A stretch of 64,000 bases of DNA from Caloramator australicus RC3 (GTDB lineage Bacteria > Bacillota > Clostridia > Clostridiales > Caloramatoraceae), in assembly GCF_000297115.1 (NCBI RefSeq), contig NZ_CAKP01000067.1, positions 1 to 64,000 on the forward strand, given 5' to 3'. This document shows, piece after piece, positions 1 through 8,455 of this stretch. Position 1 is the first letter of the stretch. Every line of letters begins with the position of its first letter. The position numbers and the translations under genes were made by a program. The notes under the pieces are model-generated. The model saw nothing but the letters and a program-made list of their open reading frames with translations, had not been told where the DNA came from and searched no databases.

Positions 1-157
1 GGTCAATATCATTGTTAAATTTTACATAAAATGATATAATTCATAAAAGCAAAATATAAAATTGAGGTGAAAGGATGGAGAGAATTCAAAAGTATATAGC
101 AAGGTGTGGTGTAACATCGAGGCGAGGGGCTGAGGAGCTAATTAAACAAGGAAGAGT
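1..157 (+). repeat. Direct repeat copy 1 (rluB promoter and 5' end)
   Basis: Bases 1-153 are identical to 1051-1203. One mismatch follows at 154/1204, then three more matching bases, and the copies part at 158/1208. The segment holds the rluB promoter, ribosome binding site and first 26 codons. Copy 1 begins at the first base of the window, so the repeat may extend further left. It is either a real partial duplication or a chimeric sequence or contig end. Confidence 0.95.
12..40 (+). promoter_or_regulatory. SigA-type promoter, duplicated copy
   Basis: TTGTTA at 12-17 and TATAAT at 35-40 are separated by 17 bases. This is the copy of the rluB promoter inside the repeat. If the DNA is real, it would drive the chimeric reading frame at 75-524. 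Confidence 0.65.
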
Positions 158-524
158 GGGAAATTTAAAAGGAGAAATTAGGTTAAAAGAGTTTATCAAT
201 TTAATAAAGCAAAAATTTAATGTTGATAATGTGCGAATAGTAGGTAATTTAGATAAAAAGATTAAAAGGATAGGAATAGTAGGGGGAAGCGGATCATCCT
301 TTATTAGAGACGCTTTAAATAAAGGATGTGATGTATTAATAACAGGCGATATAAAGCACCATGATGCTATTATAGCTTCTGTATTAGGTTTAAATATTAT
401 AGATGTAGGACATTTTGCAAGTGAATATTTAGCAGTTACATATTTATTGGACATAATTAAAAAAAGCTTTGATGTTGAATGTATTTTAACGGAAACTAAT
501 AAAAATCCATTTGCGGTGTTATAA
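75..524 (+). CDS. Chimeric reading frame: RluB N-terminus fused to Nif3-family C-terminal half
   Basis: The first 26 residues are identical to the start of RluB (S4 domain beginning). From about residue 27 (GRVGNLKGEI) the protein is the C-terminal part of a Nif3/YbgI-type dinuclear metal protein, with the family's GIVGGSGSSFI segment, the CDVLITGDIKHHDA metal-binding segment and the late GHFASEY motif. The Nif3 N-terminal half, about 130-250 residues depending on subfamily, is absent, so the product cannot be a complete Nif3 enzyme. The join lies in a short shared sequence around 151-157 and keeps frame. A Nif3 gene upstream of rnpB is plausible gene order; the RluB start in front of it is not. 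Either recombination or an assembly/library chimera could explain this. Confidence 0.8.
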   Translation: MERIQKYIARCGVTSRRGAEELIKQGRVGNLKGEIRLKEFINLIKQKFNVDNVRIVGNLDKKIKRIGIVGGSGSSFIRDALNKGCDVLITGDIKHHDAIIASVLGLNIIDVGHFASEYLAVTYLLDIIKKSFDVECILTETNKNPFAVL

Positions 525-543
525 AAGAAAATTTTACTTGTCT

Positions 544-572
544 TTGAAAAAAATTATTATGGACAATATAAC
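544..572 (+). promoter_or_regulatory. Candidate rnpB promoter
   Basis: TTGAAA at 544-549 and TATAAC at 567-572 are separated by 17 bases. Transcription would start about 40 bases before the mature RNase P RNA, so the precursor would need 5' trimming. A second possible pair sits slightly downstream, so the exact promoter is unsure. Confidence 0.4.
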
Positions 573-620
573 AAAAAGATGATATTATATAACTTGTGCT
601 TGAAAGTTAAATGAATAATT

Positions 621-993
621 GTTGAGTAAGCCGGATGGTCGCTGCCGCATTCAGCGGGAGAGGAAAGTCCGAGCTCCACAGGGCAGGGTGCTGGGTAATA
701 CCCAGTGGAGGCGACTCCAAGGAAAGTGCAACAGAGATATACCGCCAGATCCAATCCCTTGGATTGGTGAGAGCAGCTTATGCTGCCTGGTAAGGGTGGA
801 AAGGTGAGGTAAGAGCTCACCAGCACACTGGCGACAGTGTGGCTCTGTAAACCCCACCTGGAGCAAGACCGAATAGGGGAGCAAATGCGCTGGCCCGGCG
901 TGCTCCCGGGTAGTGTCGCTTGAGCCTGCTGGCAACAGTAGGCCTAGATAGATGACCATCTAAAACAGAACTCGGCTTACAGGCTTACTCAAC
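621..993 (+). ncRNA. rnpB: RNase P RNA (type A)
   Basis: This is the catalytic RNA of ribonuclease P, which removes 5' leaders from tRNA precursors. Conserved blocks are all present: GAGGAAAGTCC at 660-670, ACAGAGATATACCGCC at 731-746, GAGCAAGACCGAATAG at about 871-886, and the 3' AGAACTCGGCTTAC block near 968. The ends pair: GTTGAGTAAGCC (621-632) with GGCTTACTCAAC (982-993) forms helix P1. Length (about 373 nt) and block order fit the ancestral type A RNA of Clostridia, not the type B of Bacilli. It is much more GC-rich than the surrounding DNA, as expected for a structured RNA in an organism growing at raised temperature. Start and end are set by P1 and could differ by a few bases. Confidence 0.97.
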
Positions 994-1005
994 TTATGCA
1001 TCGAT

Positions 1006-1036
1006 TCCACTACGCATATGCGTAGTGGATTTTTAT
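1006..1036 (+). terminator. Intrinsic terminator of rnpB
   Basis: A perfect palindrome, CCACTACGCAT/ATGCGTAGTGG at 1007-1028, is followed by ATTTTTAT. It lies 13 bases after the rnpB 3' end. Confidence 0.9.
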
Positions 1037-1050
1037 ATGCTTTATATTTT

Positions 1051-1207
1051 GGTCAATATCATTGTTAAATTTTACATAAAATGATATAATTCATAAAAGC
1101 AAAATATAAAATTGAGGTGAAAGGATGGAGAGAATTCAAAAGTATATAGCAAGGTGTGGTGTAACATCGAGGCGAGGGGCTGAGGAGCTAATTAAACAAG
1201 GAAAAGT
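1051..1207 (+). repeat. Direct repeat copy 2 (native rluB start)
   Basis: Partner of 1-157. Here the sequence continues into a full rluB gene, so this is the native copy. The repeat begins just after the rnpB terminator. Confidence 0.95.
1062..1090 (+). promoter_or_regulatory. rluB promoter
   Basis: TTGTTA (1062-1067), a 17-base spacer and TATAAT (1085-1090) form a good SigA-type promoter 35 bases before the rluB start codon, after the rnpB terminator. Confidence 0.7.
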
Positions 1208-1829
1208 CAAAGTTAATGGTGAATTAATAAAGGATATCATTCTTGTTGATCCTGAAAGGGATATAGTTGAGGTAAATGGGAAAATTATAAAACCTGAAGA
1301 GAGAAAAGTTTATATAATGTTAAATAAACCCGTTGGATATGTTACAACGGTTAAGGATGAAAAAGGACGAAGGACAGTATTAGATTTGATTGATGTAAAG
1401 GAAAGAATATATCCTGTAGGAAGATTAGATTATGATACTTCAGGGCTTCTTATTTTAACCAACGATGGGGACTTTGCCTATAAACTTATGCACCCTTCGA
1501 AGGAGGTAGACAAGGTTTACATAGCAGAGGTTGAGGGAATCCCAACTGAGAAGGAATTAGAGATGTTCAGAAACGGATTAAAAATAGAAGATTATATTAC
1601 ATCAAAGGCAAAAATAGAAATTCTTAAAACAATCGATAAAAATGCCATTGTAAGAATAGTGATACATGAAGGCAAAAATAGGCAAGTTAGAAAAATGTGT
1701 GAAAAAATAGGACATAAGGTGTTAAAACTAAAAAGGGTTCAAATAGGCAAAATAAAATTAGGAAGCTTGGAAGTTGGAAAATGGAGATATTTAAATAAAG
1801 AAGAGATAGAATGGGTTAAAAGATTATAA
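1125..1829 (+). CDS. rluB: 23S rRNA pseudouridine synthase, RluB/RsuA family
   Basis: Cytoplasmic enzyme that isomerises a uridine in 23S rRNA (position 2605 in E. coli numbering) to pseudouridine. The 234-residue protein has an N-terminal S4 RNA-binding domain (about 1-60), then the RsuA-type catalytic domain. Asp102 in the GRLDYDTSGLL motif is the catalytic aspartate. The GKNRQVRKM motif near residue 185 is typical of the family. Start is ATG behind GAGGTGAAAGG. It is followed after 14 bases by mnmM, probably co-transcribed. Its first 26 codons and promoter are duplicated at the window start. RsuA-family paralogues act on other sites, so the exact target base is inferred from family similarity. 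Confidence 0.93.
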   Translation: MERIQKYIARCGVTSRRGAEELIKQGKVKVNGELIKDIILVDPERDIVEVNGKIIKPEERKVYIMLNKPVGYVTTVKDEKGRRTVLDLIDVKERIYPVGRLDYDTSGLLILTNDGDFAYKLMHPSKEVDKVYIAEVEGIPTEKELEMFRNGLKIEDYITSKAKIEILKTIDKNAIVRIVIHEGKNRQVRKMCEKIGHKVLKLKRVQIGKIKLGSLEVGKWRYLNKEEIEWVKRL

Positions 1830-1843
1830 AAAGGAGGAAAAGG

Positions 1844-2440
1844 ATGTATAGGATTGTTTTAAAGGCTACCAGAATGGCACAAGATATAGTTAAGAAGGTT
1901 ATAGATGAAACTGATATTGCTGTAGATGCAACATTAGGAAATGGAAATGATACATTATTTTTGAGTAATCTTCTTCATAGAGGGAAAGTTTATGCTTTTG
2001 ATATTCAAACTATTGCAATTGAAAAATTTAAAAAAACAATCCATGAAAGAAACATAAAAAATGTTATATTGATTAATGACGGGCATGAAAATATCCTAAA
2101 TTATGTTATGGAAGCACCAAAAGCTATTATGTTTAATTTAGGATATTTGCCAGGTGGAGACGAAAAAATCATTACAAGACCAGATACAACATTAAAGGCC
2201 TTATCAGATTCATTAAAAATTTTAAAACCTGGAGGGGTAATAACTTTAGTTGTATATACAGGACATTTAGGAGGAGCTGAAGAAGGACTTTTGATTGACG
2301 AATTTATAAAAAAGTTAGATCCTAAGATTTATTCTGTTATGCAGATTAAATTTGCAAATAGGGATGAAAGGGCTCCATATTTAATTGTTATTGAGAAAAA
2401 TGACAGTTATAATGAAGATAAACATAATATTCTCTGTTAG
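1844..2440 (+). CDS. mnmM: tRNA U34 methyltransferase MnmM (YtqB), class I SAM-dependent
   Basis: 198 residues, the normal length of B. subtilis YtqB. The SAM-binding motif I DATLGNGNDT spans residues 28-37, an acidic AFDIQ follows at about 51-55, and the NLGYLPGGD motif near 98-106 is typical of the PF06962 rRNA-methylase-like family. YtqB/MnmM methylates the 5-aminomethyl group of wobble uridine in tRNA, completing mnm5s2U. A strong AAAGGAGGAAAAGG ribosome site precedes ATG. The last 53 bases overlap the 3' end of the convergent gene at 2388-3041, and no terminator is visible between them. Family assignment is firm; the substrate is by homology. Confidence 0.85.
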   Translation: MYRIVLKATRMAQDIVKKVIDETDIAVDATLGNGNDTLFLSNLLHRGKVYAFDIQTIAIEKFKKTIHERNIKNVILINDGHENILNYVMEAPKAIMFNLGYLPGGDEKIITRPDTTLKALSDSLKILKPGGVITLVVYTGHLGGAEEGLLIDEFIKKLDPKIYSVMQIKFANRDERAPYLIVIEKNDSYNEDKHNILC

Positions 2441-3041
2441 TAAAAAATTTAATAACCTTTATTTTAGCAGGGGGAGTTATTTTATAGCCACATTTTAAGC
2501 AAATATAATTCCCATTTAAAATATAATCCGTATGTCTTTGGATGTTTAAATTGTTTATATATTTTTGCCAACTATCCCATCCGGTTTTACAAAGCTTAAT
2601 TCTGTTAGATGGATCAGCTAATACCCAGCGTAATAATTTATGAAAATGAAATGGATACTTTGTATAATCGATATAATCTTGAGGAACACCTAAACTAATT
2701 ATATATTCTTTGAATGTATCTTCGATTAAAGTTTGAAGAGGATCGGTTATTTTTGAGCTGATTACTGTGTATCCCTTTTCAGATAAATGTTTCCTTGCCT
2801 TATTGAACATATATCCTCTACATATATTGATTTCTTCATATTTACTTATATTTAATGCTTTTATTCCATTTTCGATTATTTTTATACAATAATCTTCGAA
2901 TTTTTTTTCTTTAAAGTATGGTGATTTAAAATATTTAATAGGGATAACTTCATAATAATATTCAAGAGTTGATGTTCTTAAAAGTCCAATAACTGTGCCT
3001 CCAACGAGGCTGCCGCTTCCAGCATCGTCAATTTGTATCAT
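2388..3041 (-). CDS. Conserved hypothetical protein of unknown function, 217 aa
   Basis: I do not recognise a named family. The N-terminus MIQIDDAGSGSLVGGTVIG is a beta strand followed by a Gly/Ser-rich turn carrying two aspartates. It resembles the first strand of RNase H-like or actin-like folds, but I cannot show that relationship. The C-terminal part has a CLKC pair (near residue 188) and a later HYNC, which could bind metal. There is no signal peptide or membrane helix. Start ATG follows AAGGAG at good spacing. The gene is divergent from surE (57 bases between starts) and overlaps mnmM tail to tail by 53 bases. Composition matches its neighbours, so recent transfer is not indicated. Confidence 0.75.
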   Translation of the reverse strand: MIQIDDAGSGSLVGGTVIGLLRTSTLEYYYEVIPIKYFKSPYFKEKKFEDYCIKIIENGIKALNISKYEEINICRGYMFNKARKHLSEKGYTVISSKITDPLQTLIEDTFKEYIISLGVPQDYIDYTKYPFHFHKLLRWVLADPSNRIKLCKTGWDSWQKYINNLNIQRHTDYILNGNYICLKCGYKITPPAKIKVIKFFTNREYYVYLHYNCHFSQ

Positions 3042-3098
3042 AGCCTTACTCCTTTCATGCTTATATATTTAATTTTCCAAAAAAGGAGGGCCTTTATT

Positions 3099-3863
3099 AT
3101 GAGAATTTTAATAACCAATGATGATGGAGTCAATGCTAAAGGTATATATTTTCTTACAAAGGAACTTGAAGCTCATCATGAATGCATTGTAGTAGCACCT
3201 GATAAACAAAGAAGTGCAGCAGGACATTCAATTACACTACACAGACCTATAACGGTTAAAAAAGTAAAACTAGAAGGAATAAAAAGTATGGTTTATAGCG
3301 TTGATGGAAAACCTGCAGACTGTGTAAAGGTTGCAATTGAAAAACTATTGAATGAAAAGGTTGATTTAATAATATCTGGAATAAATAATGGATATAATTT
3401 AGGAACTGATGTGTTATATTCAGGGACAGTATCAGCTGCTGTTGAGGGTGCGATATATAAAATACCTTCAATAGCTGTGTCGGTAGATTTTGATGCTGAT
3501 GAAGAATATCTAAAAAGGGCAGCAAAAATTTCAAAAGAAATTGCGGAAAGATCCTTTAATAACCTTAAAGATGATGTGGTTCTTAATGTTAACATCCCTA
3601 AAGATGAAACTAAAAAGGGTATTAGGGTATGCATTTTGGGAAATAGAGTATATAAAAATGCCTATATTGAGGAAGAGACTGACAATGAATATGAAAGAAG
3701 ATTCCAACTTGCCGGAACAGTTATGGATAATGATGATGAAAATTCTGACGTTTTTTATATAAAGAAGGGTTATATAACAGTTACACCTTTACATTATGAT
3801 CTTACTAACTTTAACATTATTGCACAAGTAAATTCATGGCTAACAGAGGAGGAATCTAAATGA
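3099..3863 (+). CDS. surE: 5'/3'-nucleotidase SurE
   Basis: Metal-dependent phosphatase that removes phosphate from nucleoside 5'- and 3'-monophosphates. 254 residues, normal for SurE. The N-terminal MRILITNDDG motif carries the metal-binding Asp8-Asp9. VVAPDKQRSAAGHSIT and SGINNGYNLGTDVLYSGT provide the other conserved metal and phosphate contacts. I chose the ATG at 3099, behind AAAAAGGAGGG with correct spacing. An upstream in-frame start would add 22 non-conserved residues and overlap the divergent gene. The stop codon overlaps the start of the next small gene by four bases, implying translational coupling. Confidence 0.95.
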   Translation: MRILITNDDGVNAKGIYFLTKELEAHHECIVVAPDKQRSAAGHSITLHRPITVKKVKLEGIKSMVYSVDGKPADCVKVAIEKLLNEKVDLIISGINNGYNLGTDVLYSGTVSAAVEGAIYKIPSIAVSVDFDADEEYLKRAAKISKEIAERSFNNLKDDVVLNVNIPKDETKKGIRVCILGNRVYKNAYIEEETDNEYERRFQLAGTVMDNDDENSDVFYIKKGYITVTPLHYDLTNFNIIAQVNSWLTEEESK

Positions 3864-4051
3864 AAAAAATTCATGAAGATTTAAATCTAATAGCAATTAT
3901 GGAATTTAAAAGTTATGATGAAATGTATAAGGTAGTTGACTTTTTGAATAAAAATTTAAAAAAATATGGCTTAATTTTTGGTCTAACAAGCAAAAATGGT
4001 AAGGATACGATTTCTATTTATGATGCTGAGCCAGATAGTCCTACAGAATAA
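3860..4051 (+). CDS. Small DUF4264 (YpmA-like) protein
   Basis: A 63-residue soluble protein with the pattern of the DUF4264/YpmA family: a strand (LIAIMEFKSYDEMYKVVDFLN), a helix (NKNLKKYGLIFGL) and a final strand (DTISIYDAE). Members occur across spore-forming Firmicutes and have no assigned function. It starts in an ATGA overlap with surE, so the two are co-transcribed and coupled. No catalytic motif can be seen. Family assignment is from memory of its length and sequence pattern, so moderately sure. Confidence 0.7.
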   Translation: MKKIHEDLNLIAIMEFKSYDEMYKVVDFLNKNLKKYGLIFGLTSKNGKDTISIYDAEPDSPTE

Positions 4052-4089
4052 AGTTTATAGAATCAATTTGCATTCAATTGAAGGATATA

Positions 4090-4118
4090 TTGCAAGAAAC
4101 AAAATAAAATGATAAAAT
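4090..4118 (+). promoter_or_regulatory. Candidate promoter of the RpiR-type regulator
   Basis: TTGCAA (4090-4095), 17 bases, TAAAAT (4113-4118), about 80 bases before the start codon. The rest of the 148-base gap shows nothing else clear. Confidence 0.5.
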
Positions 4119-4199
4119 ATAATTGTATTTTTAGAAAATTGCAATTAGGTCGATTTATTAATTTAGATGGGGAATATTTAATAGAAAAGGGGTATTTTT

Positions 4200-5078
4200 A
4201 TGGATGGAAATAGGCAAGACTTAATGAAAATAATTCAAACGAAATTTCCAAGGTTAAGCAAAGGACAAAAAATCATTGCAGAATATATTTTAAAACATTA
4301 CGATAAAGCCGCATTTATGACAGCAGCAAAACTTGGTCAGACTGTAGGAGTTAGTGAGTCTACAGTTGTAAGATTTGCCAATGAATTAGGATTTAGTGGA
4401 TATCCAAGTCTTCAAAAAGAATTGCAAGAACTTATAAAAAACAAATTGACTTCGGTTCAAAGAATTGAAATAACAAATGATCTTATAGATGAGGAAAATC
4501 CTTTAAGAAGTGTCCTAAAGGCAGATATGGAGAATATAAGGGTTACTTTAGAAAAAATAAATCAAAATGTCTTTGATGAAGTTGTTAATGAGATACTAAA
4601 GGCAAAAAGAATCTACATAGTTGGATTCAGAAGTTCACAGGCCCTTGTTGAGTTTATGGGATTTTATTTGAATTTAATATTAGATAATGTAAGGGTTGTA
4701 TCAAGAGGAGTTAGCGATATTTTTGAGCAGCTTCTTAGAGTTGGTGATGGGGATTTAGTTATAGGCATTTCATTTCCAAGATATTCAACAAGAACTATTG
4801 AAGCTTTAAAATTTTCAAAGGATCGAGGTGCAAAAGTGGTAGCTATAACAGATAGCTTGCTTTCCCCATTAGCTTCACATGCTGATTACACACTAATTGC
4901 ACAAAGCAATATGGTATCCTTTGTTGACTCCCTTGTGGCGCCTTTGAGTCTGATTAATGCTTTAATTGTAGCAGTAGGAGTTAAGGAAAAAGAAACGATT
5001 TCGGAAACATTTAAGACCCTTGAAAATATTTGGGAAGAATATAATGTTTATGATAGTAAGATAAAAAATAACGATTAG
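4200..5078 (+). CDS. MurR/RpiR-family transcriptional regulator
   Basis: 292-residue sugar-phosphate-responsive DNA-binding protein. Residues about 5-80 form the RpiR helix-turn-helix (GQTVGVSESTVVRFANELGF). Residues about 125-265 form a SIS domain that in this family binds phosphorylated sugars or amino sugars (GFRSSQALVEF, GISFPRYSTRTIEAL). ATG lies behind AAAAGGGG. It is monocistronic with its own promoter and sits directly before gdhA. That position alone does not show that it regulates gdhA, because each gene has its own promoter. No sugar-use genes are next to it, so the effector cannot be named. Confidence 0.88.
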   Translation: MDGNRQDLMKIIQTKFPRLSKGQKIIAEYILKHYDKAAFMTAAKLGQTVGVSESTVVRFANELGFSGYPSLQKELQELIKNKLTSVQRIEITNDLIDEENPLRSVLKADMENIRVTLEKINQNVFDEVVNEILKAKRIYIVGFRSSQALVEFMGFYLNLILDNVRVVSRGVSDIFEQLLRVGDGDLVIGISFPRYSTRTIEALKFSKDRGAKVVAITDSLLSPLASHADYTLIAQSNMVSFVDSLVAPLSLINALIVAVGVKEKETISETFKTLENIWEEYNVYDSKIKNND

Positions 5079-5169
5079 TGCAAAATTTATAAAAATTCAA
5101 AAAATAATAAAAAACGGATGATAAATCTAAAAAACAAATGATTAAAATGAAATTAATTATTTTTTTGAC

Positions 5170-5198
5170 TTGAAAAAATGCAAGAAATCATTCATAAT
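5170..5198 (+). promoter_or_regulatory. gdhA promoter
   Basis: TTGAAA (5170-5175), 17 bases, CATAAT (5193-5198), ending 40 bases before the gdhA start codon. Confidence 0.55.
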
Positions 5199-5208
5199 AG
5201 AGTTGTAA

Positions 5209-6603
<1,395 letters not shown>

Positions 6604-6627
6604 TTTGTAATCTTTTGTCCAATATTT

Positions 6628-6670
6628 AAGGTAGGCATATCTCAGAATGTGCCTACCTTATTTATTTTTG
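6628..6670 (+). terminator. Terminator of gdhA
   Basis: Ten-base stem AAGGTAGGCA (6628-6637) and TGCCTACCTT (6650-6659), with ATTTATTTTT after it. Confidence 0.9.
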
Positions 6671-6753
6671 GCTTTGAATATATTTTTCATACTTGTGATA
6701 AAAGTTATAATTAATCAAGGTGATTTATTATAATATTTTTTTTGGATAAAATA

Positions 6754-6762
6754 TGTTATAAT
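6754..6762 (+). promoter_or_regulatory. Extended -10 promoter element
   Basis: TGTTATAAT is a perfect extended -10 (TGnTATAAT) about 60 bases before the flavoprotein start. No clear -35 is visible in the T-rich stretch before it. Confidence 0.45.
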
Positions 6763-6821
6763 AAACAATGTTTAATTTTACATAGAGTTTTTATTGTAAA
6801 TTATTAAATAAGGAGGCCTAT

Positions 6822-8045
6822 ATGAAAAGGGTTATAGTAGTTGGTGGTGGTGCTTCAGGGATGATGGCTGCCATAATAGCAGCAAAATATGGAAAAGACG
6901 TTTTGCTCATTGAAAAAAACGATCGGCTTGGGAAAAAGATATTTATTTCAGGGAAAGGAAGATGCAATGTTACAACTAGCAAAAGCATCGATGAAATAAT
7001 AAAAAATATTCCAGGAAACGGGAAATTCATGTATAAAGCACTACATACCTTTTCAAATTATGATTTAATAAAGATGATTGAGGATAAGGGGGTAAAACTT
7101 AAGATTGAACGAGGTGACAGAGTGTTTCCTGACAGCGATAAATCTAGCGACATAATAAAATGCTTTGAAAAATATATGCAAGAATATAAAGTGGGAATTA
7201 TGTTAAATACAAAAGTAACTGACATTTTAGTAAAAGACAATAAAGCTATTGGGGTAGAAATAAATGGAAAGGAGAAAATCTTTTCTGATGTAGTAATTTT
7301 ATCAACCGGCGGTGCTTCGTATCCAGGGACAGGCTCAAGCGGAGATGGTTATAGATTTGCTAAAAAATTGGGACACACTGTGATTGATTTAAAACCTTCA
7401 TTAGTTCCACTCATTGTTAAGGAGGACTGGGTTAGAGAATTAATGGGACTTACTCTTAAAAATGTAGAAATTAAAGTTAAAAATAACAACAAAGTTATAT
7501 ATCAGGATTTTGGTGAAATGCTCTTTACACATTTCGGAGTTTCAGGACCTATAGTTCTTTCTGCAAGCAGAAATATCGTTGATATTTTACCAAAGGAAGT
7601 TGAATTTATAATTGATTTAAAACCTGCATTATCATTTGAAGAATTAAATAAAAGAATTTTAAGGGATTTTGAAAAATATAAAAATAAAGATTTTAAGAAT
7701 TCCTTAGATGACTTATTACCTCAAAAACTTATTCCTATTGTAATAAAATTATCTGGTATCGATCCAAATAAAAAAGCCAACTCAATTACAAAGCAAGAAA
7801 GATTAAAGCTTGCTAGTCTTTTGAAGGAGTTTAAACTAACGATTGTTGGAACACGCCCCATAGAAGAAGCTATCGTTACAAGAGGTGGTATATCAATAAA
7901 AGAAGTAGATCCGCAAACAATGGAATCAAAAATAATAAAAGATTTGTATATAACGGGAGAACTTTTGGATGTTGATGCTTATACTGGGGGATTTAATTTA
8001 CAAATAGCCTTTTCAACAGGCTATTGTGCTGGATATTACTGTTAG
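6822..8045 (+). CDS. NAD(P)/FAD-dependent oxidoreductase, HI0933/BaiN-like family
   Basis: 407-residue flavoprotein. The FAD-binding dinucleotide fold is at the N-terminus (VVGGGASGMMAA, 6-17), followed by the family motif ISGKGRCNVT (42-51). STGGASYPGTGSSGDGY near 165 and the C-terminal GGISIKEVDPQTMESK and TGELLDVDAYTGGFNLQ segments are typical. The HI0933/YtfP/BaiN family is widespread; some members reduce bile acid intermediates, but most have no proven substrate, and nothing here points to bile acids. It heads a run with aroH, cmk, plsC and ispH-S1, a common clostridial order. ATG follows AAGGAGG. Confidence 0.88.
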   Translation: MKRVIVVGGGASGMMAAIIAAKYGKDVLLIEKNDRLGKKIFISGKGRCNVTTSKSIDEIIKNIPGNGKFMYKALHTFSNYDLIKMIEDKGVKLKIERGDRVFPDSDKSSDIIKCFEKYMQEYKVGIMLNTKVTDILVKDNKAIGVEINGKEKIFSDVVILSTGGASYPGTGSSGDGYRFAKKLGHTVIDLKPSLVPLIVKEDWVRELMGLTLKNVEIKVKNNNKVIYQDFGEMLFTHFGVSGPIVLSASRNIVDILPKEVEFIIDLKPALSFEELNKRILRDFEKYKNKDFKNSLDDLLPQKLIPIVIKLSGIDPNKKANSITKQERLKLASLLKEFKLTIVGTRPIEEAIVTRGGISIKEVDPQTMESKIIKDLYITGELLDVDAYTGGFNLQIAFSTGYCAGYYC

Positions 8046-8056
8046 GGGTGATATCG

Positions 8057-8419
8057 ATGTATTCAATTAGAGGTGCTATAACTGTTGAACGTGATACTAA
8101 AGAGGAAGTTTTTACTGCTACAACAGAATTATTTGAAAAAATAGTTGAGGAAAATAATTTAAACATTAAAGATGTATTTACTATCATTTTCACAGCAACA
8201 AAGGATATAAAAAGTGCATATCCTGCTGAAGCATTAAGAAATATAGGGTTAAAGCATATTTCATATATGTGCATGCAGGAGATGGACGTAGAAAATAGTC
8301 TTAATAAATGCATTAGAATTTTAGTATTAGTAAATGGAGATAAAAGACAAAGTGAAGTTAAAAATGTGTATTTAAGAGAAGCAATTAATTTAAGACCAGA
8401 ACTAAATGAAGGAATTTAG
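8057..8419 (+). CDS. aroH: Monofunctional chorismate mutase, AroH class
   Basis: Converts chorismate to prephenate in phenylalanine/tyrosine synthesis. 120 residues, the usual size of the trimeric AroH fold. Arg5, Cys72, Glu75 and Arg87 (in SLNKCIRIL) correspond by pattern to Arg7, Cys75, Glu78 and Arg90 of the B. subtilis enzyme, and the TDxxSAYPAEA-like segment (TKDIKSAYPAEA) is present. I chose the ATG at 8057 because RGAITV must lie at the N-terminus; an upstream in-frame start would lie inside the preceding gene. It begins 11 bases after the flavoprotein stop and is probably co-transcribed. Confidence 0.93.
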   Translation: MYSIRGAITVERDTKEEVFTATTELFEKIVEENNLNIKDVFTIIFTATKDIKSAYPAEALRNIGLKHISYMCMQEMDVENSLNKCIRILVLVNGDKRQSEVKNVYLREAINLRPELNEGI

Positions 8420-8455
8420 CTTTTTTTATAGAATTATTATAAAGGGGAGTTGTGA

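Noticed and set aside
619-959. Open frames on both strands across 557-959
   Set aside because: They lie over the RNase P RNA and have no coding signals; the conserved RNA blocks explain the sequence.
3033-3098. Longer surE start at 3033
   Set aside because: It would add 22 non-conserved residues and overlap the divergent gene start; the ATG at 3099 has the ribosome site and begins exactly at the conserved motif.
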